Below the pieces are notes generated by a model that saw only the letters and a program-made list of their open reading frames with translations, ran no database searches and was not told the DNA's origin. A stretch of DNA of 64,000 nt. It comes from Glandiceps talaboti (taxonomy: Eukaryota > Hemichordata > Enteropneusta > Spengelidae). The DNA lies in contig NC_135551.1 of NCBI RefSeq assembly GCF_964340395.1, forward strand, positions 17,282,503 through 17,346,502. Direction: 5' to 3'. Made by a program: the position numbers and the translations under genes. Positions 10,500 to 23,212 of the stretch are shown piece by piece. Each line of letters begins with the position of its first letter. Positions within the stretch are counted from its first letter, which is position 1.

Positions 10500-11990
10500 C
10501 TTTAATTTGGACAACGAAACTGTGTTTTTTTTAAAATGTGAAATCAATACAACTACTAAATCTGTGAACGTGTGAAACTTAGTTTGGAAACAACACAAAC
10601 TAAATTTGTGGAAACACAAAACACATTCAAAGCAACAGAAGCTCTCAATCTAGCGACATGCAAACTCGTTTGAAATCATCAGAAACTATAGCTATCCACA
10701 TGTGTATCGATTTCAATGGAGTGTCGGTGACCTTATCTTTACATACTGCTGTGAGCGCGCTGGCATAGGTTTATACGTCCAGCAAGCGCTGTGTTGGAAC
10801 GTATGCGTTCAATATGCTTTAATCAGCTGTGCTACAATAAAAATCAATTTACTAAGCGTCTTGTACATTCAGTAAGACCAAAAAAGGCGTCTCTGAGGAT
10901 GTCTATTAAGCCTGTGGCTGCCGACGTGCAAACAACTAAATATATGCCACGGCAAAACGTAAGACCCACGGCAACTGAAAACCGCGCTCATGGAAAAACA
11001 TAAAAAACCACGACAACTTCAATATTCACGGCAACTTAAAAACTCACCATAACTTAAATACCCACAGTAACCTTCAATCCCACGGCAACATTTAAGACCC
11101 GCGATGAAAGTACAACTCTAGATATGTGGCGGAAATGCAACATGAGAGTGAAGTGAGCATCAGATACAGAGACATACATATTAACATGTTCAATTTTCAT
11201 TTAACCAGCTATTCCAACAATCAGCTGTTCCAGCACAGATACAGTTATATATTCAAATGAGTGTTTATGCGAATTTGTATCCGTAACTGCTGCTAACTTC
11301 AACCCCGTGTTGCATTTCCGCCGTGGAGTTATACATGTATAGACTTAGTTCAAAAGAATAAGGATGTAATAAGTAGTTACTCATGGTTTCACGCTTTGAG
11401 CGATCTTCAGACAACTAAATGTTTGTATTTATATATTGCGTAATAATTGCGTAGTAATTTGGCAATATTGTATTAACGTAAGTATGCAAACTTCTGTTTT
11501 TTTATAATTTGGCATAGGGGTATATTATGTATGATAGATATTACATTCGTCGGCGCTTACATTCTGTTTAAATGTGGTTAAATATTTTTCTGTGGATATT
11601 TCAGTTCCTTTAACACTTATTTCTACAGTTTGTATTGTTTCGAAATTAAGTTTTACGTGGCCACAGGCTTGGTCTGTATTGCTTTCAAATTGAGTTTTTC
11701 GCAGCGACATATTTTGTTCGTGTTGTTTTCAATTTGAGTTATGTGTGTTCACATATTTATTATGTGTTGAGTCTAATTTGTGTTGTTTCAATATTAAGAT
11801 TTGCAGTTTCACAGTTTTAGTTTGTGTTGTTCCAAATTTCACTGTAAGTATGCAACAGTTTAAAACATTAAGTTTTTGTGTTGAAAATGAAAGTTTTTGT
11901 GCTGCACATTTATGTTTTGTCTTGTCAGTTGCAGGTTGCCACCATTTGTTCATTACCTGCGTCAATGGTTTTATAACCATATCAACAAAA
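10500..11990. repeat. Cluster of degenerate repeats and a foldback in a 2.7-kb intron
   Basis: Three layers are seen. First, a degenerate repeat rich in TTTGTGTTGTTTCAAATT at 11560-11920, and the inverted form near 10500-10690. Second, a minisatellite with unit near CCACGGCAACTTAAAAAC at 10945-11105. Third, a foldback with GTGGCGGAAATGCAAC at 11126-11141 and its complement at 11309-11325. Open frames here (for example 11525-11710 and 11729-12091, minus) follow the repeat and are not genes. Confidence 0.65.
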
Positions 11991-12040
11991 TAAAGACGTG
12001 TAGAGTTGTAATTTAGTGTGTTTTTTTTGCTGAAACCTAC

Positions 12041-12307
12041 CACAATTGGAGCCTGGTGGACCGACATTGCATAACATGAATGACCCATCATTGTCCATAC
12101 AATGTGGTACCTTCATGGTAGGAACCTTCCGACAGTGGTTGTTGTCAAGAGAATATTCTTTCAACACACTACCATAGAAGCTTTTTTCAGAGTCTGATAG
12201 GTTTTGCAACCCTACAGACCAGGGAGAGCAGGGTTTTCCAGAGGCCGACGTGTTCACATTTCCAAGATAATCGATCCCATTTTCCTCTTTATAGCATTCG
12301 TCTGTTC
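12041..12307 (-). CDS. Kringle domain exon of mosaic gene
   Basis: A 267-bp phase 1-1 exon (89 codons), acceptor GAAGGAG/GA and donor TTGTG/GTAGGT. It begins DECYKEENGIDYLGNVNTSA, the kringle C-x(4)-G-x-x-Y-x-G-x-x-N-x-T-x-S-G pattern. It has SGKPCSPW, then NNHCRK (N-x-C-R-N/K-P), VPHC and FMLCNV, ending SNC. All six kringle Cys are present. The acidic D-x-D lysine-binding site is not obvious, so classic lysine binding is doubtful. Kringles are rare outside chordates and a few invertebrate proteases and receptors. Confidence 0.9.
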
Positions 12308-12418
12308 CTCCTTCAAAAAAAACAACGTATATTTAATGACATGTATGAACACACATTTTATGGAAGTCACACTATAAAATAAGGCAGTTTCAGTTGCTGA
12401 TTTGCTTAAATTGATTAA

Positions 12419-12522
<104 letters not shown>

Positions 12523-12621
12523 TGTGAGTGAATCGTGGAATTACTACATCAAATATTAGAGAGGCCTATATAAACATATTTCAATTATTTGTATGTTTTA
12601 GTTTGAGGAAGTCAAACTTAC

Positions 12622-12900
12622 CATATGACGTGTAAATTTCAACTTCAATCAGTTCTAATCCTTCAAATACATACTGTGAACGCATGATCTTTCCATGTGA
12701 TCGATAGTATCGTAGTGTACAAAACCACTGTACCCATACTGAACCATCGTCGTTGTGTTCAAGTGTGATTTGTGATTCGGCTTCTTCTGGATTTTGAAAA
12801 CGTTCTGATATAAGTCTCAGGGCACCTCCACATGTCAATTCTTGTTGCCCAACAAATATGGGTGGGTTATCACTGAAATGCACACTGTCTAGCATTGACA
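12622..12900 (-). CDS. F5/8C/fucolectin-like domain, second exon
   Basis: A 279-bp phase 1-1 exon (93 codons). It includes FSDNPPIFVG, ELTCGGA, WVQWFCTL, HGKIMRSQYV and the closing strand LELIEVEIY. The end matches the l-x-L-x-E-V-x-V-y ending of F5/8C and fucolectin (FTP) folds, and W-F-C then G-R/K-x-I fits the C-x-x-x-G-r-Y-V-x-I strand. The donor is CATATG/GTAAGT. The acceptor is less certain: CTGCAAAG/TG keeps the phase, but its pyrimidine tract is weak. Confidence 0.72.
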
Positions 12901-13059
12901 CTTTGCAGCCAGCATTATCCAATTCAAATATAAAAATAGATATTATGGTATTTATAGAACATCATTCTCTGTACTATACATTCGCTAATAAAACTTTATA
13001 TGATGTTTGCAAATACGCGATCAAATAAAGAAGTTAGCATTTTCTTGATAAACCCTAAC

Positions 13060-13370
13060 TGTTGCAAATCATTAATTATTCAAATTACTCATTAAATGTA
13101 AAAGCTATATCAAAAAACTCAAAACAACACATGAGCATTATTAGTGTTAAAATATTTACCAAAGTATATGTAATTTTAAGCTTGAATGAAGCCTAATTAC
13201 AGAAAGTCATTATTATGCAAATTCAATAAACTGTAAGCTATATCAACAAACAATCTGTATATGACATACACGCTTTACTATGGTTAACATAATAATATGT
13301 AAAAAATGACATAGCCTTCGAAGTTAAAAATTATGAGTTATGCAAATAACTAATTATTGTTCATTGGATG
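13060..13370. repeat. Fragment of the ~140-bp tandem-monomer repeat
   Basis: About two monomers, recognised by CATTAATTATTCAAATTACT, ATTATGCAAATTCAATAAACT and the CTTTACTATGGTTAACAT block. Same family as 3480-5790 and 37430-38100. Confidence 0.75.
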
Positions 13371-15861
13371 TTAACCCTCGCTCAGATCCAACACTTGCAC
13401 CATATCAGCCATTTCCATCTGGAGTGCAAGGGTATCGTGACGGCTGACCTGATCCGCATAGACCAATGCCGCTCAGGGAATGTTTACAACGTAAAGTTCA
13501 TTCTAACAGCCAAACAGGAAACAATTGTTCACCCTTTTTAGTTAGGCAGATAAGCACCAAAAGGCATGATCCTTCACTTTCGGGTAGAATTTTAAAGTTT
13601 GGTGTGTATGCATAACGTTTGAGTGCAAATTGATTTGAATAAAGTGTCAATTGAATAACGCCCTCTAACGGCCTATAGCGCTACATACAGGTCATGTATT
13701 ATCATCGCCATGGCAAAGTTAGGGTTTTCTGCTGAAACATATGCCACATCTTGCCTAAAATGAGTAACTTAGAAACTGTAATATGTCAGTAGATCACATA
13801 GATATAAATATTGTGTTATCTTTTCAGTTTAATCAAAGAAACAGACCAGATAATGGTGCTTTTTGACCAAATTCACTCTCTTTGTAAGACAATCATGAAC
13901 TGAAGCATATCATTTGATACAAGTTAAAGGGTCACTGAGTAAGAAAACAATAATAGCCAATTGAATAGATCAATTGAAGCAATATGGCCACCATTTTCCA
14001 GATGGCTGCCAACCCAAATATTTCAAACTGGCATTCAGCATCAAAATGGATTGCATTGTCATAAATCTTTCATCTCAGTTTCTAATAAAATGTCTTTGAC
14101 CATGCTGAATCGTTTTTTACAACTTATTGATACTCAAACCTTGTAGTTTTTTTGTGTAATATGAGATTTTATGTTAATGTTAAAAATTGGAATTCTTTAT
14201 AAAGGACTGGCTTCAAGGTTTTAAACTTTATTATTATCTAAACCACAATGAAATATTCTGTTAATATCCTTTCTTACTCGTTTCGTTGGCTAGCTTATAA
14301 ATAAGACCACTAACAATTTCTTTGATAAATAATACATCAAAATGAATAGTAATACTTTGAAACTTTTGTTTATTTCTGTAATAAATTTATCATAGTGTAA
14401 CAAAGTAGGAACTTTTAAAACATGTAACACCTTTTTATTGAAGATTACTTTTTCAAATATATTTTGGTGTTCCCTAAATCTGAGGATTACAAAGTTTTCA
14501 GTATGTACCAAATGTTAGCTGATCAATGGATGTGTAACTCATTATTCTTAGTTTTTCTATTTTCATAATACCACAAACTACAACTTGTAATTATAATATG
14601 GTATACTTTTCTAAAATACAACCATCAATTATGTAATTCTGCCAACCACAATGAAAATGAATATTTAAATTATATGGAATTCAGACTTATACTGACTGTA
14701 TAGTATCAAATATTTTAACTTTTAAATATCTGCCTAGTGATATTTTAGTGGTCAAATCTTACATTTCAATCTTACAATTACAGATACAAAGGCACCTCTT
14801 TCAGAAGTAACTTTCTTATCTTAAAGTCACCATGTTGATGAGAATTAGGTAATCATTTTGGATTTTGAACTAATAAAACAATTCCACTATGTTTTCCCCT
14901 TTGAAAACTGTAACAAGCAAAATAAACCAATTTCCTTATTGTATCTCAATTGTAAGATATTTAGAAATGTGTAAAACGTTAGTTATTGTTAATACAATAA
15001 AACCTTGTACACACTTTTTTCAATCGAAAAACTACACATAAGCGGTTAAAATTAGTCTGTAACTTCAAAAACTATAAAATACTGTAACTAAAATAAAACA
15101 ATACTTTAAAATAATACTGTACCGAATATAGTGAGCCACTGTAATGTGCTACATAGTATCCCTTGAAGAGTACTAACATTTCAAATCACTTTCAAATGCA
15201 CCAATTTTTGTAAGTTGACGGTCACTACTTCACGCGATTACGAGGCATATTGCATATTATTATGATACACACTGTAGATGTTATACTGTAAGTATTTCGA
15301 CATATTTCACGATGTCTACACATACACAAATTTAAACGGGCGCGCAAATACTCTTGTAACACGGCTATACTTCCTTCCTTTTTATTGCATATTTGAATAT
15401 GGAGCATGAACATTTAGATTAATGTTCCAACTAAAGAAAAATCGACTATTCGATTTCTGCAGTAACAGGCTAATATTTTATGTGTCATTACTTTTTCATG
15501 TGTTATCAGAGAGTTTAGTGATTTCGAAAATGATAAAAAGCCTAAGAAATTGTTTTCATTTATTTTCTGTCGGCCCTACATCTTCTTTTACATATTCGAG
15601 AGAGTGAAAAAATAATTAAATCATAAAAATTGTGAAGTCTCGCCAGAAATAGTGGATGTGGAAGCTTACATCAATTTTAAAAGACAAAATATAACTGTTC
15701 TTCCAATCGCCACATCTGATGGGAAGAAATAATGCCACATACAGGGACCATTTGCAAAACAACGGAACACATATTACCTGAACTAAACAGTCAAACATGA
15801 AATAAATCATAACAAATAATCTACCACTCTTTTTTATGAGGCCTAATAATAAGACACTTAC
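13371..15861. other. 2.5-kb intronic stretch, nothing recognised
   Basis: AT-rich sequence in the intron inside the fucolectin-like domain. I see no exon with splice signals, no long repeat and no RNA gene. Confidence 0.6.
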
Positions 15862-16167
15862 GTGATTGTTCGTCAGTGAGAACTCTGATACTTTTGACGT
15901 TAATCTCTCGAGGAAATTGTATAACTACAATCCAAGTGGATACAGCTATTAATGGACACGTCATGAAGTCTTTATATACCTCCCATGTCTTATTGGGCTC
16001 AAAATTCCGAGTTTTGAAGCTGTTGCCACTGGATTCAAGACCAAACACTATTGTAGATCTCATACCAGCGAATTTTTTGTCTTGTTTAAGCCTTCCATCA
16101 TTCAGAGTGCCGACGTTTGTAAGTAATTCTGGCATGAAAGTACTCACGAATGCAATGTTGTACAGTC
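15862..16167 (-). CDS. F5/8C/fucolectin-like domain, first exon
   Basis: A 306-bp phase 1-1 exon (102 codons), acceptor CCCCATAG/GACTG and donor AATCAC/GTAAGT. The start YNIAFVSTFMPELL, then LNDGR, then TCPLIAVSTWIVVIQFPRE and INVKSIRVL match the N-x-A ... D-G ... W-x-x-V-x-L ... I-x-x-I-x-V layout of galactose-binding-like (F5/8C or fucolectin) folds. It joins the trefoil exon through a split Arg codon. Confidence 0.7.
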
Positions 16168-16439
16168 CTATGGGGAAAAAAGGTTCTTAAAACTCATTCT
16201 GGTTTAAGTTCCCAAGCAAGAGAAAAGACATTGATGTAAAACTCTCTATTTTCTATAAAGTTAAAGAACGTGTTTGTTAATATGTTAATTTGGGATGCTG
16301 TCGACTTTGACAAACTGAATAGTATTGTTGTATGTGCCACCAAATTTACACATGTTGTAAAGTTGAATGTTCATGGCCCAAGACTCATTTTTTAGAAATT
16401 TGATAATAGTAAATTACTTTTAGTTAATGGCTTTAAACC

Positions 16440-17205
16440 TCAAAAGAAATTAATATAATATTTGCAGAAAGTTGTCATCAATGTGGTTATCCAATGTCGG
16501 TTACCAATGCGGCTTTACTTAAAGTGTCATCGTTGTCTAGGGAAGCTTGTATCAAATCACATGATCAGAAGAGTAACAACGATCGTCCCATATTAGCTCT
16601 TACATACCATCCCTTTCCCACTAGAGTTAAGAATATTATATACAAGCATTTCAATATCTTACGTTCTAATAGGGTTACCAATTCATTGTTTCCTGAAGTA
16701 CCTTTAACAGCTTGGCGTCGTGATACCAGTCTTAGAGATATGGTTGTCCATACAAAACAACATGAATTGGAAGTTAATGCTGGTTCATTTCAATGCGATC
16801 GTACTCGATGTGGTACATGTCGTTTCATTATTAATACTAACATGTTTTTGGCCCTAAGGACAGTGTGCCTGTTACGAGTAGATTTATTTGTATTAATACT
16901 AATATAGTGCATTGCATTACATCTCAGAAATTTTTTTTCTTATATATATAGGTTCGACTGTACATCGTCTTGGTGATCGTTTCGTGGAACATCTCCGACT
17001 GACCAGACAAAAAATCGTAACTACCCCGTATCTATGCACTTTATTACCAACGATCACAGTGTATCAGATATGTCTATTTCAGGAATGTGTAAGGTTTCTG
17101 GTGATGAGAAAATATTGAGGTTAAAGGAAGAGGAAGTCATTTTCCATCTCGGAACGCTGGAACCACTTTTAATTAATAGATTATTCTCATCTTTTCCAGT
17201 CTAAT
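16440..17205 (+). mobile_element. Penelope-like element, 5'-truncated
   Basis: Plus-strand pieces of a Penelope-like protein. ILALTYHPFPTRVKNIIYKH and LFPEVPLTAWRRDTSLRDMV are the typical post-RT thumb region, followed by CDRTRCGTCRF. In another frame come GPKDSVPVTSRFICINTNIV and HCIT, then LYIGSTVHRLGDRFVEHL (GIY-YIG endonuclease), HFITNDHSV, and FHLGTLEP before the stop near 17203. At least two frameshifts make it a pseudogene. It lies in the intron between the trefoil and first fucolectin-like exons, antisense to the gene. Confidence 0.88.
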
Positions 17206-17452
17206 CAAGTTTTTTTTTAAATTTCAGGCGTCTTCTATTGGGATCAATTTTGTGCATGCGAATATTAGAACTTTTCACACATATAACCGTTAATCACACG
17301 CAGTTGTCGTTCTGTTCCATAATGTGTTCAGGTGTTTACCTAACATGTCTGAAGCTCGTCAATAATACCTTGATAAAGAATTTTTATTCGATATGTCGGA
17401 TTTTACATCTATTTATACGGACTGACTTACAAGTTCCATATGCATTTCTTTA

Positions 17453-18265
17453 TACATACATACATACATACATACATACATACATACATACATACATACA
17501 TACATACAAACAAATTAAAAATCTAACGTTCCAGGCAGAAATCGTGCTCCGATCTGTTTATTAGTCTATTTCTTAGAAATGACTGGACCAATTTCTATTA
17601 AACTTAATATAAGGACAACAGGCTATGGCACACATAAGCATGTCAATTTATTTTATGATACAATTTAATATGGCTGCCAGACGGCCATTTTGTACGAATT
17701 TTCCATGTTCAAAGCCATTACACAGACATGACTGAACAGAACCCATTAAAGTTGGTATAAGGGCAATGTTCTATTACATACATATGCATGTCAATTTATG
17801 TCATGAAACGATCAAATATGGCCACCTGGCGGCCATTCTTTTAACAATTTTTTTCATGCCCAGAACCATTGCCTCGGCATGACTGGACCGATTTCAACCA
17901 AACTTGGTACAAGGACAACACACTATGGCATACATATGTATGTCAGTTTTCATGTTCAAAGCCATTATGCAGACTTGCCGTTGAATATTTTGTTGTGATC
18001 TTTCCATGTTTGGGACCATGCATGAACAATTTCCATAAAACTTTATTTAAAGACAATGTGCTACGATGTATATATGTATGTCAACTTGTGTCACGATATG
18101 ATCGAACAGGACTGATATGTAGCCATTCTGTTATGTTTTTTGTTCACATCTGGAGCCACTTGACAAGACATGTCATGTCTGAGCTGATCAATTTCAGTCA
18201 ATCTTGGTATAAGAGCAGTGTAGTATTATGTACATATGCATCTCAATTTGTGATTGCCCCTGTGA
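17453..18265 (+). repeat. (CATA)n head plus tandem ~150-bp monomers
   Basis: About 56 bases of CATA, a flank shared with 8730-8800, then about four to five diverged tandem monomers of roughly 120-155 bases starting near 17578. The monomer motif is CATGACTGGACCGATTTC, CAAACTTGGTACAAGGACAA, ATACATATGTATGTCA, and ATGGCCxCCxGGCGGCCATT. The open frame at 17869-18303 only reflects this periodicity. Confidence 0.8.
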
Positions 18266-18309
18266 TAGAAAAGACATATTACAATCCAAACAGGGATCAA
18301 TAGCTCCCA

Positions 18310-19351
18310 AACAGCAGGGCTATGTCATCTATGATGGCTTGTTACAATTAGTGTGCGAGGAAGCAATCATTTGGGCAGACTTCTAATTTCACTTTAGGCA
18401 GTCCAAAAATCCAGCACAATCTATAAAATATGCAACTCTTTTCTGGTGTTACTATAAAGCCCTGCTTTGAACATTTCATTCTCACCGGAAAGTAAAAGGA
18501 ATTGTGCATTCCTATCTGTAGGAGTATCTGTTTTAAATACCATTTATTCAAAACTTAACTTTATCAAAATCCTATTTTCCTACTCAGATTTGGGCTCAGC
18601 ATTGTATGTTCTGCCTACATTATAGGAGAAAGGTTTGTCAAAGAAATGTACAGTTTGTTTTAAAAGATTTCCTTCAATGTCAAAAGAAGTACCAGTTAAT
18701 CTTGGCCTCTACTTTGCATTGCCAAACTGCAAAGAAATGATTGTGCGAACAGACCGGCGTGTCAACTTGCTGTAAGGTAAAATGAAGTACCGTATACGTA
18801 ATTATCATCCATAATGGCCAGCCACACCAGACGTTAGTAAAATGGTACATTTCACCTACAAGTGTGAGAGGTTTTATTGGAAACGACAAGAAGTTGTAAA
18901 ATAAGTAAGAAGCAATTTAAAGCCTCGGTCGACCAGTATGGCCAAAATAACATCCCTGCTTGTCTACCCTACACTGCACTGTACTGCACGATACGATACG
19001 ACCCGACACTACCTTATACTGCACTACACTACACTACACTGCACTACACCACACTACATATATTGACTCGCCTACCTTTAAAAGTGTCTGTGTTACAGTT
19101 TGAGTGATATCATGGAACCGTCGTAGAAATAACATACAGACAATACCCTCATTTATTGCCAGCATTGCCAAATGCTATTTTAATGTAGATTACAAATTCT
19201 AATAAAACTTGTCGACTTTTCAATGAACTTGATACGATGTTATATGAACTAACAGGACATGCAGGGAAAGGAAATGTCCTGCTATAAAATGAAAATAGTT
19301 TGTTGTTGTTGTTGTTGTTCGTATTACAAAAATGTTTGACAATATACTTAC
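18310..19351. other. Intronic stretch with a (CACTA)n run
   Basis: Mostly unique AT-rich DNA. A short CACTA/CACTG repeat lies near 19010-19065. No exon recognised. Confidence 0.6.
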
Positions 19352-19477
19352 TCTGCTCTGTTGATTGATAGCAGACCTTGTTGGTATCATCCCAGCAACA
19401 ACCATTTAATTCACAGTCTTTCTGCCGGGATGCAGTACAGTGTATTCTATACGCTCTTGGTACCCAGCATGGCGAAC
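19352..19477 (-). CDS. Trefoil (P-type) domain exon of mosaic gene
   Basis: A 126-bp phase 1-1 exon (42 codons), acceptor TTATCAAAG/GT and donor GAGCAGA/GTAAGT. The six trefoil Cys are present: PCWVP, RIHC, RQKDCELNGCCWDD and KVCYQ. C-x-x-x-G-C-C-W/F-D is diagnostic. The invariant Arg before the second Cys is seen (AYRIHC). Trefoil modules occur in secreted mucosal, egg-coat and carbohydrate-binding proteins. The longer open frame over this spot (19406-19645, minus) is in the wrong register. Confidence 0.92.
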
Positions 19478-19676
19478 CTTTGATAATTGAAAGTTATAAC
19501 CTTGATTGTCTCCATAAATGCAATAGACAACCACATAGTTACATGCGGCAATAATACAAAGTACACCTTGCAGGCAATACGGGTTTATACAGCCTACATT
19601 TAAAATGACAAATGGTGATATCAGATACAGTCCAGGCTGATACAAAAAACATATTCAAAGATGATACGACCCCTAC

Positions 19677-19749
19677 CTTCATTGGGAAACGTCGCCGCCA
19701 TTGTTCCAATGAACATTAAGATAGACACCAAGAGATGGAAGGACACCAT
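19677..19749 (-). CDS. Start exon with signal peptide of mosaic gene
   Basis: The ATG at 19749-19747 opens MVSFHLLVSILMFIGTMAAT, a clear secretory signal peptide, then FPNE and a donor GAAG/GTAGGG in phase 1. The split codon becomes Gly with the trefoil exon, so the mature protein would begin just before the trefoil domain. With the ten downstream exons the frame is open for 2,641 bases. No promoter motif was recognised upstream. Confidence 0.85.
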
Positions 19750-20721
19750 TTTACTCGATGTCGTCTGACGTTAACCTGTTAAGGAAAGACGAGCAATGAC
19801 TTTCATATTCTATTTTATAAATATGTGAGTGATGTGAGAACGCATGATTGTTTGTTCTTAATATATAAGTATCAAGATGTTTATCAGTAAATTCACAGCG
19901 TCAATTTCCAATACGAATTATAAATGAGAAGATTTGTAATCCTGTTGGTTGGGTGTTTTTTTATTTTTTATTTTTTTTTAAAACAGTTTTTAGCTCCGCT
20001 GCCAGCGACAGCTAAAACAATATTAAGGGTTAGGTTGATGCGCCGTCGCTGTCGTCCATCTGTCAACTTTGTTTATTTTCATCTTTTTCTCCGAAACCGA
20101 CAGTCAGAATACTTTGATATTTGGTGTGCATGTTCGGGGGGGGGGGGGTGCACGGGTGGTGGATTATTTAGACTTGTTCATGCCAAGTTGATCTGTGCCA
20201 TGCTCAGGGTGTTTTCCTTTTTTTAAATTTATTGTCCAAAGTGTTATTTTCAACTTCTTCTCAAATTATACTACTTATTAGAATGCTTTGATATCTGTCA
20301 TGTAGATACCCAGAGGGTAGGTTATGAGATTTTTAAAATTCAATTCAGTACATGTTCTTTTATATTATTTAGCGATTTTGGGGGATATTCTTTGAATGAC
20401 CGACGCAATATTGGATTTAAGAAGTGAGCAGCCACTTTTCAAAAGACACTGTTAAGGGCAGACAACAAGCAACATAATATGGTATAGGGAATATTTGCAC
20501 ACTTCAATACAAATCGAAAAAGAGTGACATCCTCCTTGAAACGTAAAGTGAATCATGTAAATACCCTTGAAATGATTGTTTTTTTTCAAAGAAATTTCGA
20601 ACTAAGTTTGGTAGGTTGAGTTGTAGCACTGTTCCAAAAGTGTTGGGAGTGTAAGAATTTTCATTTAATATCAAAACATCTCAAATATACAAATAACATA
20701 ATTTCCGATTGTACCGATGTC
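19750..20721. other. Flank upstream of the mosaic gene
   Basis: AT-rich with an 11-G run near 20137-20147. A piece around 20590-20660 (TTTGGTAGGTTGAGTTGTAG) recurs inside duplication copy 2 at about 24440. No exon seen. Confidence 0.6.
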
Positions 20722-22365
20722 AGCATACTACCCGTATCAAAATGCTGGAAGGCTTCGTAATTAATGTTGGCGTCAGGATACATGTATGTACGATTGTTTT
20801 GGTAGGTAAGGCATAAATTAGCGAAAAAATCAACCCGACTTTGTGATTCAGATCTGAATCAGTAGTATTTGCTTCCAGTTAAGCATCGAAACAAAAAAAA
20901 CCAACAACACAAAACAGAAGAAGAACCCCTCAAAATCACAACAAACGCTACAGTTATTGCAACTATGCTCGCCTGTGTAGGCTGACGACATCGTAAAGCG
21001 AATAGCCTCGAAAACTGTTGTTTTAATAGAGATCTATGATTCCATGTAGCCTGTTGGTTCAAGCAGTGTTCATGCTGCCGATCACCAGATGGTCAAATGT
21101 CGAACTGATTTATTAACTGGCGACTCGGACATACGCTACTCTACCCAAACTGGCGACTCAGTGTCACCATCCCTTTAAGACGTGTATATCCTTCAATATT
21201 CTACCTCACCATTCCGTAGTGCGTTCAACTTTACATATATAATTTCCATGCACATTATTTCAGATGGACACTAAATATACAAATGACATTCTTCCGCACA
21301 CCGCAATATATTAGCTTGCACTTCTAAAATATCACAAGAAAACATTTACAAGCAATAATCCTCTAGACTGCAGTTTAATGTTAACTTTCTGGGCTTTCGA
21401 ATGTCCACGGTTACCGTAGTAGCTGGAAATATGCGCTCCGAGAATCATCTCTGTTCGGGCGGGTGGTTCGAACGCCGTATGGTGTACACAGCGGTACTGC
21501 AGTGCATGTTAAGTTTCATGTCTGAACATTACTGTTAACTTTCAATTTGGCAGAGACACGCTCGCAAAGGTGTTTGATACAAATTGTATGTCGTTGCGGA
21601 GAACAGTAATCTTTATGAACCGGGCGATTTTTTTATGATTTCCTTGAACGATATGTGTATTACCCTTAAACTATGATGTATTCACACTCAGAGCATATAA
21701 AGTGAACCGTAATTTCGGCGTAAACTCACATGAATGTGCTGTTTACTAAGTAGTTCAAAATGGAAAGGTATCAATTTTACTGAGGTTGAAAATGTGGCGA
21801 TATTGTATGAATATATCTGGGTGAAGTTTTCATCATAGACTGTCTGCCGATGGGATATAATTGATTGTAGCTTCGTCCATACAGGAAAGATGGCCATGGT
21901 GTTGATGCAAACCCCCATGTAATCACCTCTAACGTGTCTGAGGCACTACAGTTATAAGCTAGTTCAGTTTTGATAAGCGACAGATTCAAAACCGAACTCG
22001 CCACTATACTACATACAAATATTAGTGACCACTAAGTACCAGATACAATGTTTTCAATAAGTTTTAATGAATATATCTTTGACTACTTGATGAAATGATA
22101 TCCCAGCTGCAGCTAATGCAGGTTTAAAACATTCATTGTCATTTCCTTCGCAAAATGAATTGTCTTATTTCGGACTGAGTCTCGAATGGACTTCATAGAA
22201 AATATTAAAGTGTTTATCATTATTATCTACGAAATAATGTATATGTTTAAGAGGATTTTTTTATATTTTATTTCAATTGCTCATTACGGTACAGACTGCA
22301 TCTTAAACAAACATCAGTTGAAAGTATTAATGTTTTAGAGGAATCATACTATGATTACTCATGAG
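20722..22365. repeat. Direct duplication, copy 1
   Basis: It runs from CAGCATACTACCCGTATCAA to ATGATTACTCATG and aligns along its whole length with 24117-26036 in the same orientation at high identity, with small indels. Minus-strand frames that look like coding remnants differ between the copies by stops and indels. A 74-codon minus frame (21688-21918) stays open in both copies, but no known domain is visible. Confidence 0.85.
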
Positions 22366-23212
22366 ACTGAACCAACGTAGCAGAAAAGTGAAATTTACAT
22401 GACTTGCGAGACTGGGTTCTTTATGTGTTAGGTATTTTCCCCTGTCTGCCTGGTACGTTTTGTGGAACGTCACGAACGACAAGCAAATTCTTTAATTGGT
22501 GGAGCGCTAGAGAAAACAAAATGTATTGCAATAAAAGCAATGGTCTTAATTTGATAACAATGCAAAACCTGATACATAAGCTATATGTCTTAATCTTACA
22601 ACAATACGAAATGATGCTCCATATGAGATATGGCTTTGAATTTTATCATTTTTATTTTATTCACAGGGTTGCTATTAATATAAATTTGATGGAACATCTC
22701 ATGAATTTATTATTTCATGGTTTTGGATACTTAGGTAATTTGTAAGTATATTGTATTCAATTCGTTACATAAGGTTTGTAATTTTGATAGAGTGGCGTGT
22801 CTCCATGGCAGAAACCAATTTGAGGAGTATTGGCGTATAACAGATAAATAGTTAAATCATTTTGCATGCCTAATACATTGATATATCATGGCTGATGACA
22901 GTTTGTACATTATCGTTTGGCAATAGCTAACCTGTTATGTGTTGGAATCATGCTGGTGATTGGCATATCATTGGTATGTTTCTATCAGTCAATCTGTATA
23001 CTGTTTTAATATTTAGTGTGATGAAGCTAAGGTAATTAGTTTGATAAAACCAAGAATAGTATCGAACGTGCAACGGTAATGTAATCACTCAGTAAAGTAT
23101 AATGCATGCACAATGGTCGAAGTCTAAGATGTCATTCAAATATTTGGGGTAAGTATTTCATGTAGTGATACGAAAACCTAAAATGACAATGTTTCGAATT
23201 TTAGTAACCTAC
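22366..23212. other. Spacer between duplication copy 1 and the LDLa exon
   Basis: A plus-strand frame at 22404-22745 is open, but has no splice context or recognisable domain. I see no other structure. Confidence 0.5.

Noticed and set aside
11729-12091. 120-codon minus-strand frame
   Set aside because: Lies in a degenerate repeat and crosses the end of the kringle exon in the wrong register.
15876-16190. 104-codon plus-strand frame
   Set aside because: Antisense shadow of the first fucolectin-like exon.
17869-18303. 144-codon plus-strand frame with internal repeats
   Set aside because: The periodicity is that of the tandem monomers, not of a protein domain.
19406-19645. 79-codon minus-strand frame with many Cys
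   Set aside because: Out of register with the trefoil exon, whose six Cys and splice sites are clear.
21440-21500. tRNA-like GGTTCGAA T-arm
   Set aside because: No acceptor stem or anticodon arm could be folded around it, and copy 2 has lost the motif.
22404-22745. 113-codon plus-strand frame between duplications
   Set aside because: AT-rich, Phe/Tyr/Leu-biased, no domain and no splice context.
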